From: Streptomyces sp. rh34
GTDB lineage: Bacteria > Actinomycetota > Actinomycetes > Streptomycetales > Streptomycetaceae
Direction: 5' to 3'
NCBI RefSeq assembly: GCF_002551245.1
Contig: NZ_NTGZ01000055.1
Location: 1-33,321, forward strand
DNA: 33,321 nucleotides
In this document: one piece after another, positions 1 to 7,008 of the stretch
Position numbering within the stretch: position 1 is the first letter of the stretch
How the letters are laid out: each line of letters starts with the position of its first letter
Translations under genes and position numbers: made by a program
Notes under the pieces: generated by a model
The model's database searches: none
What the model saw: only the letters and a program-made list of their open reading frames with translations
What the model was told of the DNA's origin: nothing

Positions 1-1895
1 CCGGTCGGCTCGGCGGCCGGACGGTCGTCGGGAGCGGGAGCCACGGCGCCGGCCGTGCTGTCGCCGCCGCCCTCCGGCGTACCGCCGGGGCTGTCCAGGA
101 ACGCGTCGGTGGAGGACCTGCGTGCCCGGCGCCGGCCGCCGCTGGTGACGCCCGGCGCTCCGAGGCCTTCGGGCGACGAGGGCACGGCCGGAGCGGATTC
201 CGGCAGCGGGGCGTTCCCGTCCTCCTCCGGGGGCGCGATCGTGCCGGACGCGGTGCCGATGGGCAGGTCGAGCACGTACGCGCTGCCGCTCATGCCCGGC
301 ATCTCGTGTGTCTGGAGGACCCCGCCGTGCGCCCGGACGATGCCGCGCACGATCGGCTCGTGCACCGGGTCGCCCCCGGCGAACGGCCCGCGCACCTCGA
401 TCCGTACGACGTCACCGCGCTGGGCGGCGGCCACGACCACGGTGGAGTCGACATAGCCGCCTCCGGGCACCGCCCGGGTCTTGCCGGTCGAATCGACCCC
501 GCAGACGTCCGCGACGAGATGGGCGATGGCGGTCGCGAGCCGGGGTGCGTCGACCTCGGCCTCGATCGGCGGGGCGTGCACGGCGAACTGGGCGCGCCCG
601 GGTCCGATCAGCTCGACCGCCCCGTCGATACCGCCCGTGACGATCCCGTCCACCATCGCGGGGGCCTTCCGCAGCCCCTCCGCCCCCGCGTCCAGGCGCT
701 GGTATCCCAGCACGTTGTCGACGAGCGTGGTCATCCGGGCGTACCCGGCGGCGAGATGGTGCAGGATCTGGTTGGCCTCGGGCCACAGCTGCCCGGCCGG
801 GTCGGAGGCGAGCATGGACAGCTCGCCGCGCAGCTCCTCCAGGGGCCCGCGCAGCGAACCGCCGAGGACGGCGGTGAGCTGGGAGTGCTGGGCGCCCAGG
901 GAGGCGAGCAGCTCGGCCTGTCCCTCGATCTCGGCGGCGTACCGCTCGCTACGGTCGGCGACCTCGGCGGCGTGCGCCTCCTTCAGCGCCTCCAGCTCGG
1001 CGGCGTGCGCCTCCTTGAGCGCGGTGACCTCGGCGGAGTGACTCGTGGTCAGCTCGGCGACGACGCTTCTGTGCTGCGCCGACAACTCCTCGTACGGTCG
1101 GCGGTCCGTGAACGTCATCACCGCGCCGACGAGCTGGTCCCCGTCCCGTACCGGCGCGGTCGTGAGGTCCACCGGCACCTGCGCGCCGCTCTTGGACCAC
1201 AGCACCTGCCCGCGCACCCGGTGCTTGCGCCCGGACTTGAGCGTGTCGGCGAGCGGGGAGTCCTCGTACGGGAACGGCTCGCCCTCCGCCCGGGAGTGCA
1301 GGATCAGCGGATGCAGCTCCTGGCCGCCGAGGTCGCTGGCCCGGAAGCCGAGGATCTGCGCGGCGGCGGGGTTGACGAGGACGACGCGCCCGTCGGTGTC
1401 CGTGCCGACGACGCCCTCGGATGCGGCCCGCAGGATCATCTCGGTCTGCCGCTGCGAACGGGCCAGCTCCGCCTCGGTGTCGACGGTGCCGGAGAGGTCC
1501 CGCACGACGAGCATGAGCAGCTCGTCACCGGTGTAGCTGGAATGGATGTCGTTGTACGCGGCCTGCCCGCTGTCGAGGCTCGCGCTGGTGACCTCGACGG
1601 GGTATTCGTTGCCGTCGGTGCGCCGCGCGGTCATCCGCGTCGGCTTGGTCCTGCCCTGCTCGTCCGCAGCCTCGGGCCGGCGCATCGAACCCGGGATCAG
1701 CTTGGAGTCGAACTCCGGCAGCAGATCGAGCAGTCCGCGACCGACGAGCGCGGTGCCCGGGGTCTCGAACATTTCGAGGGCGATGGCGTTGGCGTTGACG
1801 ACCGTGCCGTTGCAATTGACGAGCAGAAGCCCGTCAGGAAGGGCATCGAGTATGGCTGCGAGGCGAGCAGTGCCTCGGGACGGCCTGCTGCTCAC
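1..1895 (-). CDS. PAS-domain sensor protein with degenerate histidine-kinase core (partial, C-terminus outside window)
   Basis: Read on the minus strand from GTG at 1895, with AGGGAGGAA 8 nt upstream; about 631 codons are visible without a stop. Seen in order: an N-terminal PAS domain (about residues 8-130, ILDALPDGLLLVN), a second PAS domain (about 150-270, ASEGVVGTDTDGRVVLVN), a heptad-like coiled coil with repeated EAHAAE (275-330), a DHp-like helix and an HATPase-like fold, then a Gly/Pro/Arg-rich tail from about residue 560. The H-box position reads GGSLRGPL instead of SHELRTPL, so the phosphoacceptor His is missing. The N-box reads HLVADVC without the usual Asn. The G-box region (RAHGGVLQTH) is partly kept. 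This suggests a signalling pseudokinase or scaffold that senses a ligand or redox state through PAS domains, probably in the cytoplasm. The unseen C-terminus could add receiver domains. Confidence 0.8.
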   Translation of the reverse strand, partial: MSSRPSRGTARLAAILDALPDGLLLVNCNGTVVNANAIALEMFETPGTALVGRGLLDLLPEFDSKLIPGSMRRPEAADEQGRTKPTRMTARRTDGNEYPVEVTSASLDSGQAAYNDIHSSYTGDELLMLVVRDLSGTVDTEAELARSQRQTEMILRAASEGVVGTDTDGRVVLVNPAAAQILGFRASDLGGQELHPLILHSRAEGEPFPYEDSPLADTLKSGRKHRVRGQVLWSKSGAQVPVDLTTAPVRDGDQLVGAVMTFTDRRPYEELSAQHRSVVAELTTSHSAEVTALKEAHAAELEALKEAHAAEVADRSERYAAEIEGQAELLASLGAQHSQLTAVLGGSLRGPLEELRGELSMLASDPAGQLWPEANQILHHLAAGYARMTTLVDNVLGYQRLDAGAEGLRKAPAMVDGIVTGGIDGAVELIGPGRAQFAVHAPPIEAEVDAPRLATAIAHLVADVCGVDSTGKTRAVPGGGYVDSTVVVAAAQRGDVVRIEVRGPFAGGDPVHEPIVRGIVRAHGGVLQTHEMPGMSGSAYVLDLPIGTASGTIAPPEEDGNAPLPESAPAVPSSPEGLGAPGVTSGGRRRARRSSTDAFLDSPGGTPEGGGDSTAGAVAPAPDDRPAAEPT

Positions 1896-2076
1896 GACGA
1901 CGCTTCCTCCCTGATTACCGCACCTTGCCGACAGCGGGACCCAACATCTTGCCCCTCGGGCCTCGGACTGTCACTGGAGGAGTCTAAGGGCAGGGGAGGC
2001 CCCGGGGGCGGCGGATGAGGGGGAGCTCTCACCAAGGTTCTGTGCGCGGCATGTACGCCGCGGGCCCATGACGTGA

Positions 2077-2108
2077 GCGTCCGCGCACCGTGTGACGTGC
2101 GCGGACGC
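2077..2108 (-). terminator. Terminator hairpin downstream of the SSI-like gene
   Basis: A perfect 12-bp inverted repeat, gcgtccgcgcac and its complement, surrounds an 8-nt loop (2089-2096). It lies about 95 nt past the stop of the minus-strand inhibitor gene and about 180 nt before the PAS gene start. It has no T-tract, as is common in high-GC actinobacteria. The rest of the 306-nt gap 1896-2201 shows no other clear feature. Confidence 0.7.
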
Positions 2109-2201
2109 GCGGCGCGGGCACACCCTTCAGGGCGCGCCGGGCCCTGGAGCCGTCCGTGTCGGGTACGGGAGGGCGAACGCTTTTACGCCGTCGCCGAGGG
2201 A

Positions 2202-2771
2202 CTACCGGACATCGGGGAGCACCGGCACGAGGCTGTTCCAGCGGGCGATCTCGCATCCGTCGCGGCGGCTCGCGGTGGTGTCCACGGCCCGTCCCTCCCA
2301 GGTGCCCACGATGCGCGCGGTGGCGTCGCCGCCGTGGATCATCGTGCACATCGTGCCCTCGGGGGTCGGCCGGAACAGCTCCTGCCGCCCGGCCCGGGTG
2401 GCGCCGGCCTCCGCCAGCCGGTCACAGGCGGCCTGCCCCCGCGGGTGGTTGCCCCCGGTGGGCCCGCACTCCAGCTCGAAGGTGCCGTCGGCCCCGGCGA
2501 CCCCGGTGTTCTCGACGGACACGGTGAGCCGCGTCAGCGCCTCGTTCGCCTCACCCGCGCCCTTCCCGTTCTCGCCCTCCAGGAACCCGGGCAGCGGGAC
2601 GGGCATGGGCAGCGGCCCGAGGGAGGGCCGGACGGCGGCGAACGGGCCGGAGGTGGGCTGGGCGACGGGCACCGGACCGGAGGACACGGGGCCGGAGGCG
2701 GTCGAGACCGGCACGGCGGTGGCGAGCGCGGCGAGCGAGACGACGGCGGTGAGGGCGAGACGGCGCAGCAT
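2202..2771 (-). CDS. Subtilisin inhibitor-like (SSI family) secreted protein
   Basis: Predicted 189-aa exported protein. The start was set at ATG 2771 because CTGGAG lies just upstream; an in-frame start at 2798 has none. Residues 1-25 form a signal peptide (LALTAVVSLAALATA). A Pro/Ser-rich spacer (26-65) is longer than in classic SSI. The SSI fold then follows, with four Cys at about 102, 116, 142 and 173, in the two-disulfide pattern of the family (ECGP...AACDRL...MCTMIH...DGCEIA). The reactive loop reads C-T-M-I, which places P1 at Met144 and P1' at Ile145; classic SSI has C-P-M-V. The family binds extracellular subtilisin- and trypsin-like proteases as dimers during aerial growth. The gene stands alone between a terminator and the tRNA-Ser gene. 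Confidence 0.9.
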   Translation of the reverse strand: MLRRLALTAVVSLAALATAVPVSTASGPVSSGPVPVAQPTSGPFAAVRPSLGPLPMPVPLPGFLEGENGKGAGEANEALTRLTVSVENTGVAGADGTFELECGPTGGNHPRGQAACDRLAEAGATRAGRQELFRPTPEGTMCTMIHGGDATARIVGTWEGRAVDTTASRRDGCEIARWNSLVPVLPDVR

Positions 2772-3063
2772 GCGGTAGCTCCAGGATCTCTGCAGCACGG
2801 GCGGCCACGGGCGGCGGTCGCGGAACGATCACGGCCCCGCCCCGGAGCCACGGCTGACGGACGGCTGACGGGCGACGACAACGGACGGAGACCGGGGCCC
2901 CCACCCCTCTCTAACGCGCACCGCGCCCGGACGTTGCGCCACCACGCCGAACTGCTTTGCCTGGGCACCCGGGGGCCTAGTAACGTTGACCGCGATTGGT
3001 GGCACGACGCTCGACTGTGTCATCATCTGCACGCACCACTCGCGTCCGCGCGAGGTGTGTGGA

Positions 3064-3154
3064 GGAGGCGTCGCCTAGTCCGGTCTATGGCGCCGCACTG
3101 CTAATGCGGTTTGGGTCTTAAAGCCCATCGAGGGTTCAAATCCCTCCGCCTCCG
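3064..3154 (+). tRNA. tRNA-Ser (anticodon GCU)
   Basis: The acceptor stem GGAGGCG (3064-3070) pairs with CGCCTCC (3147-3153), with discriminator G at 3154. The anticodon stem CCGCA/TGCGG holds loop CTGCTAA, with anticodon GCT at 3100-3102. A long variable arm (around TGGGTCTTAAAGCCCA) marks a class II tRNA. The T arm GAGGG-TTCAAAT-CCCTC is intact. No CCA is encoded. It decodes AGC and AGU. Confidence 0.97.
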
Positions 3155-3161
3155 CTCCATC

Positions 3162-3194
3162 CCGAAGCCCCGTGCCCCTGGCACGGGGCTTCGG
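3162..3194 (+). terminator. Terminator of tRNA-Ser(GCU)
   Basis: A perfect 15-bp stem (ccgaagccccgtgcc and its complement) with a 3-nt loop begins 7 nt after the tRNA 3' end. Confidence 0.85.
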
Positions 3195-3230
3195 TCGTTC
3201 CGGGGCGAGTGAGGGTGCGGAAGGCGCGCC

Positions 3231-3263
3231 GGGGCTGGTTCGGAGCTGGTTCGGGGCCGGTTC
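3231..3263 (+). repeat. 11-bp tandem repeat, three copies
   Basis: The units GGGGCTGGTTC, GGAGCTGGTTC and GGGGCCGGTTC follow each other without gaps between the two tRNA genes. Two differ from the first by one base each. No gene is seen in this interval. Confidence 0.75.
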
Positions 3264-3330
3264 CGGAGGGTGGCCCAGATGGGCCTCGGGAGGCTGTTTC
3301 CGCAGGTCGGCAGAGGTGCGGCTAATGGAT

Positions 3331-3359
3331 TTCGCGTCACGGCGCAGGTCATGTAATGT
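3331..3359 (+). promoter_or_regulatory. Candidate promoter of tRNA-Arg
   Basis: TTCGCG (3331-3336), a 17-nt spacer and TAATGT (3354-3359) fit a housekeeping promoter with a good -10 and a weak -35. Predicted transcription would start about 40 nt before the tRNA. Confidence 0.4.
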
Positions 3360-3404
3360 TGTTCTCGCAACGCCGACCGGGGAGAAAAAAGCCCGGAACG
3401 CCAA

Positions 3405-3477
3405 GCACTCGTAGCTTAACGGATAGAGCATCTGACTACGGATCAGAAGGTTGCAGGTTCGAATCCTGCCGAGTGCA
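3405..3477 (+). tRNA. tRNA-Arg (anticodon ACG)
   Basis: The acceptor GCACTCG (3405-3411) pairs with CGAGTGC (3470-3476), with discriminator A at 3477. The anticodon stem TCTGA/TCAGA holds loop CTACGGA, with ACG at 3438-3440. The T arm GCAGG-TTCGAAT-CCTGC is intact and no CCA is encoded. Bacterial tRNA-Arg(ACG) is the classic TadA substrate, with A34 deaminated to inosine so it reads CGU, CGC and CGA. A tadA gene lies at the right end of this window. Confidence 0.97.
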
Positions 3478-3484
3478 CAGCAGA

Positions 3485-3520
3485 CCAGAGGCCCCCAGGA
3501 GAGATCCTGGGGGCCTCTGG
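3485..3520 (+). terminator. Strong terminator after tRNA-Arg, possibly bidirectional
   Basis: A perfect 16-bp stem (3485-3500 with 3505-3520) encloses the loop GAGA. It begins 7 nt after tRNA-Arg. The convergent ArsR-type gene ends at 3559, so the same hairpin could stop both transcripts. Confidence 0.9.
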
Positions 3521-3558
3521 CGTTTGCCCGTACCGCTCGCGGGCCGGGCGGCTGCCCG

Positions 3559-4131
3559 TCAGTCGGCGGGTAGACCGAACCAGCGGAGGAGTACGGGGCG
3601 TGCGTCGGCCGGGGCGTCCTCGGGGCCACGGGCGTAGTGGGCGAGCAGGGCCAGATAGTCGTCGTGGAACGCGTCCAGCTCATCCTTCGTGAGGTGGGCG
3701 AGGCTGCGGGAGCCCCGCATCCAGCCTTCCGACTCCGCCTGCCCGGCGGTGAACTGTCGGGCGAGTTCGACATCCTCCTCCATCCTCATCCGGTCCAGCT
3801 CGGCGGACATGGCGCGCTCGGCCTCCGTCAGCTCACCCTGCGGCGGTCTGCGGATATCGAGCCCGCGCACCCCGCGCCACCAGCGCTCCCGCCCGGCGGA
3901 GCGCTCGGGGATGTCCTCGATGAGGCCACTGCGCTCCAGCATGCGCAGGTGGTAGCTGAGCGTCCCGGTGTTCTCGCCGAGGGCGGCGGCCAGCGTGGTC
4001 GAGGTGGCTGGGCCCGCTGTGCCGAGGTGGCGCAGGATGCGCAGGCGCAGGGGGTGCGAGAGGGCCTTGAGCACCTCGGGGCTCTCGACCGTGTGCCGCT
4101 CCACGGCTTCGGATCTCCGGTCTTTCGTCAT
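3559..4131 (-). CDS. ArsR-type winged-helix transcriptional regulator
   Basis: A 190-aa cytoplasmic DNA-binding protein. Residues about 15-90 form an ArsR-like HTH (VLKALSHPLRLRILRHLG, then TTLAAALGENTGTLSYHLRMLERSGLI). The rest is helical, acidic and Trp-rich (WWRGVRG, SEGWMRG), as in the HTH_20 type of Streptomyces regulators. There is no metal-binding Cys motif, so it is not a classic arsenic or metal sensor. It diverges from a secreted-protein gene with 77 nt between starts. That gap holds three CTCTGCA repeats at 14-bp spacing, which suggests it regulates itself and the neighbour. The ligand is unknown. Confidence 0.85.
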   Translation of the reverse strand: MTKDRRSEAVERHTVESPEVLKALSHPLRLRILRHLGTAGPATSTTLAAALGENTGTLSYHLRMLERSGLIEDIPERSAGRERWWRGVRGLDIRRPPQGELTEAERAMSAELDRMRMEEDVELARQFTAGQAESEGWMRGSRSLAHLTKDELDAFHDDYLALLAHYARGPEDAPADARPVLLRWFGLPAD

Positions 4132-4161
4132 GGCGGCAGTCTAGCCAGAAAGCAGGGAATC

Positions 4162-4196
4162 CTCTGCAGACTTTCCTCTGCAGAGAAAGCTCTGCA
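4162..4196. promoter_or_regulatory. Phased operator candidate, three CTCTGCA repeats
   Basis: CTCTGCA occurs at 4162, 4176 and 4190, exactly 14 bp apart. The middle copy is extended into the 10-bp palindrome CTCTGCAGAG (4176-4185). All lie between the divergent ArsR-type gene and the secreted-protein gene. The last copy ends 12 bp before the downstream ATG, so bound protein would cover that promoter. Confidence 0.6.
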
Positions 4197-4208
4197 ATAC
4201 TGGGATGC

Positions 4209-4943
4209 ATGACGCCGAACCGAGTGACCTTGAATCGAGCGGTCCGCCGCTTCGCATGTGCGGCTGCGGGGGCCCTGCTTGCCGGACTCTCCCTGGGGTC
4301 CGTGCCCGCGCACGCAGCTGAACGGGCCGCGGATCTGCCCGCGTTCGACTTCTCCGCCTGCCCGACCGCTGATGAGCTGCCTGCGGGGGCGGACCCCGGG
4401 ACCTGGCGCTGCGAGGTCATGCACGCGACGGGGCAGCTGCGCATGGGCACCGTCGATGAGCTGCTCACCCAACCCATGAAGATCACCTTCGCGGAAGGCC
4501 GTGTGGACGGCGAGTTCCGTCAGGTCTTCGGTGAGATGACCGCCGCGCCGATCCGGGTGGGAAACACCCCGCTGACCCTGACTCCGCAGTACGGCGGTTA
4601 CGCGGACTTCCTGTCCGACGACACCCGGCGCGGCGAGTTCGACATCAAGTTCGCCATAGGCGCGGCGCACGGGCTGCCGGCCCGGCCGTTGCCGGGCTGC
4701 TCGGTGGGCAGTGATGAGGACGCGGTCCACCTGGTGCTCAAGGACACCGATCCCACCCGGGTGATATCCAGCGATCCCTTGGTCGTCGCGTTCGGCGCCC
4801 AGGACGCGGAGTTCGCCGCCCCGCGCACCAGTGGCTGCGGCCCCCTGGGCCGCGTGCTCGACCGGGCCCTGGGTCTGCCGTCCGCGGCGGAGTCGAATGC
4901 CTTCGACATGGATGTCACGGTGGGCATCCGGTCCTACACGTAG
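4209..4943 (+). CDS. Secreted protein of unknown function
   Basis: A 244-aa protein with a clear Sec signal peptide: basic N-terminus (VTLNRAVRRF), hydrophobic core (AAAGALLAGLSLG) and cleavage site AHA|AE near residue 37. The mature part has four Cys (SACPTA, WRCEVM, PGCSVG, SGCGPL), which could form two disulfides outside the cell. No known domain was recognised. ATG 4209 has no clear ribosome site and lies right after the repeat cluster, so the message may be leaderless or nearly so. Divergent placement suggests control by the ArsR-type regulator at 3559-4131. The 225 nt after it (4944-5168) show no gene. Confidence 0.75.
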   Translation: MTPNRVTLNRAVRRFACAAAGALLAGLSLGSVPAHAAERAADLPAFDFSACPTADELPAGADPGTWRCEVMHATGQLRMGTVDELLTQPMKITFAEGRVDGEFRQVFGEMTAAPIRVGNTPLTLTPQYGGYADFLSDDTRRGEFDIKFAIGAAHGLPARPLPGCSVGSDEDAVHLVLKDTDPTRVISSDPLVVAFGAQDAEFAAPRTSGCGPLGRVLDRALGLPSAAESNAFDMDVTVGIRSYT

Positions 4944-5168
4944 GCGTGTTCGGCAAGTGTGCGTCGATGCCTGGTGGGAGCCCGGGCCTGTCAGCGTTCA
5001 GGCATTCTGGTCCACCACGGAGCCCGACATCGTCCACTCGGTGTGGTTGGGCTCCGGCAAGGCGCGGCGCTCGGATTCCTCATCGATGCGTGATCAGTCG
5101 GCTCACATCCCGTTGGGCTCCAGGAGGAAGACGCAGCATCGCCCCTCGCAGGGCCTAGGCTCCACGCT

Positions 5169-5720
5169 ATGGAAACCAGGGGCGGGGACGCGTTCGCGTC
5201 CGGCGCGGAGCGCGGAGCGGACGTGGAGTTCGTCTACCGGCCGACGGTCGGTGACTTCGAAGAGGCGCTTCGTGCGCGCGCGTTGCAGACGGGGGCCGGG
5301 CGACTCCAGGCGTTCGCGGGGCCGGTGGCGTCTGTCGGTGCTCTGGCTGTCTTCGGGGTGGTCGTCGGTCTGTCGACACCCGTGCTGATCGCCGCGCTGG
5401 TGCTCTGCGCGGCCATCGTGTCCTGGGGCGCCCTGCGGGCACTGCGTACCCAGGCGCGCAGGATGTTCAGCATCGTGGAGCCGTACGGGCAGTGCCGGAT
5501 GGTGGCCGATGGGCGTGGCGCGGTCAGTACCGGCGAGCGGGTGTCCTTCACCGTGGAGTGGGCGGTGCACCGGGAGTATCTGGAGACCGCCCGTCTCTTC
5601 GTGCTGCTCGGCGGTGAGCGCTCGGCCGGAATCGCGGTGCTGCCGAAGCGGGGCGCCCAGGGCCCTGAGGACGTGGAGCGCCTCAGGGCGATCCTGGACC
5701 GGAACCTCAAGCGGCTGTAG
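5169..5720 (+). CDS. YcxB-like membrane protein
   Basis: 183 aa from ATG 5169. GTG 5223 (165 aa, VEFVYRPTVGDF) has GGAG five bases upstream and matches where YcxB-type proteins usually begin, so it may be the true start. Two close membrane segments (about residues 48-66 and 70-88: VASVGALAVFGVVVGL, VLIAALVLCAAIVSWGAL) are followed by a soluble C-terminal domain with the family look (VSFTVEWAVHREYLETARLFVLL, then AGIAVLPKRGA). The function of YcxB proteins is unknown. The stop overlaps the convergent flavoprotein gene by 14 nt, an unusual tail-to-tail overlap. Confidence 0.75.
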   Translation: METRGGDAFASGAERGADVEFVYRPTVGDFEEALRARALQTGAGRLQAFAGPVASVGALAVFGVVVGLSTPVLIAALVLCAAIVSWGALRALRTQARRMFSIVEPYGQCRMVADGRGAVSTGERVSFTVEWAVHREYLETARLFVLLGGERSAGIAVLPKRGAQGPEDVERLRAILDRNLKRL

Positions 5721-6915
5721 CGGTCGCCCGCGCCGGCTCCGCCGTGACCCGGTGGCGGCGGGTCGGCAGGCCGAGGGTCGGGTTGGCGACGCCCCAGGCC
5801 GCGGCCTTGCAGACCAGTTCCTTGTAGAGGGCGGCCAGGCGGCCGGTCAGGGCCGCGCTGACGGCTCGGTCGTCGGCGGTGACGTACTGGATCAGGCCCT
5901 CCTTGCGGCCCAGCGAGACGCACTGGTTGAAGTAGCGGGGTGCGGTGGTCGGGAGCTTGGCGCCGGTGAGGCGGGCCGCGATGGCGTCGGCGGCCTGCCA
6001 GGCGGTGGGGACGCCCGAGGCGCACGACATGCGCAGCGGCTTGCCGCCGGGGCCGGCGACCAGGGCCGCGTCGCCGATGGCGTACACGTCCGGGTGCGAG
6101 GTCGAGCGCATGGTGCCGTCGACCATGATCTGGCCGTTGTCGCCGGTCCGCAGTGGTGTGGCACGGGCGATCGGGTGGACCGCGAAGCCCGTCGTCCAGA
6201 TCGTGATCGCGGCCGGGAGGTCGCCCTTGGTGGTGGTGACACGGTCGGCGTGCACGGCGGTGACGTCGGCGTGTTCGTGGGCGGTGATCCGCAGTTTGGT
6301 GAAGACCTTCCGCAGGTGCCCGGCGCCCTTGGGGGAGAGCCAGTCGCCCAGTGCTCCTCGGGCGACCAGGGAGACGTCCAGGTCCGGGCGGGTCTCGGCC
6401 AGCTCCGTCGCGGCCTCCACACCGGTGAGGCCGCCGCCGACGACGACCACGGGCGTGCCGGGGGCGAGGGCGGCCAGCCGCTCGCGCAGGCGCATTGCCC
6501 CGGGGCGGCCGGCGACGTCGTGGGCGTGTTCGGCGGCGCCGGGGACGGCATGGGTGTTCCAGGCGCTGCCGAGGGCGTACACGAGGGTGTCGTACTCCAA
6601 CGCCTCCGGCTCGCCGGTTCCGTTCGGGTCGGTGACGGACACCGTTCGGCGGTCGACGTCGATGCCCGTGACCTTCCCGAGGCGCAGCCGGACGCCCGTG
6701 CCGGCGAACATCTCGCTGAAGGGGCGGGGGCGGAGGTTCTGGCCCACCGCGAGCTGGTGCAGCCGGACGCGCTCGACGAAGTCCGGTTCGGCGTTGACGA
6801 GGGTGATGGAGACGTCCTCGCGGTGCAGCCGCCTGGCGAGGCGCCCGGCGGCACTCGCTCCGGTGTAGCCGGCTCCGATGACGATGACGCGGTGCTGCTG
6901 GATGTTCTGCTGCAT
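5707..6915 (-). CDS. FAD-dependent oxidoreductase, type II NADH dehydrogenase-like
   Basis: 402 aa from ATG 6915 (AGGAG 8 nt upstream; a longer in-frame start at 7002 has no such site). It has two dinucleotide-binding motifs: FAD near the N-terminus (VIVIGAGYTGASAAGRLA) and NAD(P)H near mid-protein (VVVVGGGLTGVEAATELAE). A third FAD-contacting motif follows (DVYAIGDAALV). This is the pyridine nucleotide-disulfide oxidoreductase fold, single-subunit NADH dehydrogenase type, without a redox CxxxxC. It would pass electrons from NAD(P)H to a quinone or other acceptor. It follows the ECF41 sigma gene on the same strand. ECF41 genes are typically linked to an oxidoreductase, decarboxylase or epimerase gene, so this is the likely sigma target. 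Confidence 0.85.
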   Translation of the reverse strand: MQQNIQQHRVIVIGAGYTGASAAGRLARRLHREDVSITLVNAEPDFVERVRLHQLAVGQNLRPRPFSEMFAGTGVRLRLGKVTGIDVDRRTVSVTDPNGTGEPEALEYDTLVYALGSAWNTHAVPGAAEHAHDVAGRPGAMRLRERLAALAPGTPVVVVGGGLTGVEAATELAETRPDLDVSLVARGALGDWLSPKGAGHLRKVFTKLRITAHEHADVTAVHADRVTTTKGDLPAAITIWTTGFAVHPIARATPLRTGDNGQIMVDGTMRSTSHPDVYAIGDAALVAGPGGKPLRMSCASGVPTAWQAADAIAARLTGAKLPTTAPRYFNQCVSLGRKEGLIQYVTADDRAVSAALTGRLAALYKELVCKAAAWGVANPTLGLPTRRHRVTAEPARATATAA

Positions 6916-6951
6916 GTCCTGCACTCCTGTCTCGCGCGGTTTCGCCCCTTG

Positions 6952-6978
6952 AACCGGGCAGCCCGTCGATTCCTGACA
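6952..6978 (-). promoter_or_regulatory. Weak ECF41-like promoter candidate for the flavoprotein
   Basis: On the minus strand TGTCAGG (6972-6978) is followed by exactly 16 nt and GGTT (6952-6955). The ECF41 consensus, from memory, is TGTCACA-N16-CGTC. The spacing agrees but both boxes are imperfect. Confidence 0.3.
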
Positions 6979-6988
6979 GGTCAGTGAC

Positions 6989-7002
6989 GTGACGCGCGTC
7001 AC
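6989..7002. promoter_or_regulatory. 14-bp perfect palindrome between sigma and flavoprotein genes
   Basis: GTGACGCGCGTCAC is its own reverse complement. It sits just after the ECF41 stop (7009) and upstream of the candidate promoter. A second small inverted repeat, CTGAC-AG-GTCAG, lies at 6973-6984. These may be operator sites; the binding protein is unknown. Confidence 0.4.
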
Positions 7003-7008
7003 AGGCGA

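Noticed and set aside
306..2018. Plus-strand open frame of 570 codons
   Set aside because: Antisense of the PAS gene, which has clear PAS domains and a good ribosome site.
3064..3477. Integration site (att) at the tRNA genes
   Set aside because: No direct repeat of either tRNA 3' end and no integrase gene were found in the window.
4944..5168. Small open frame of 70 codons at 4946-5158
   Set aside because: No ribosome site, no domain, atypical codon pattern; treated as non-coding.
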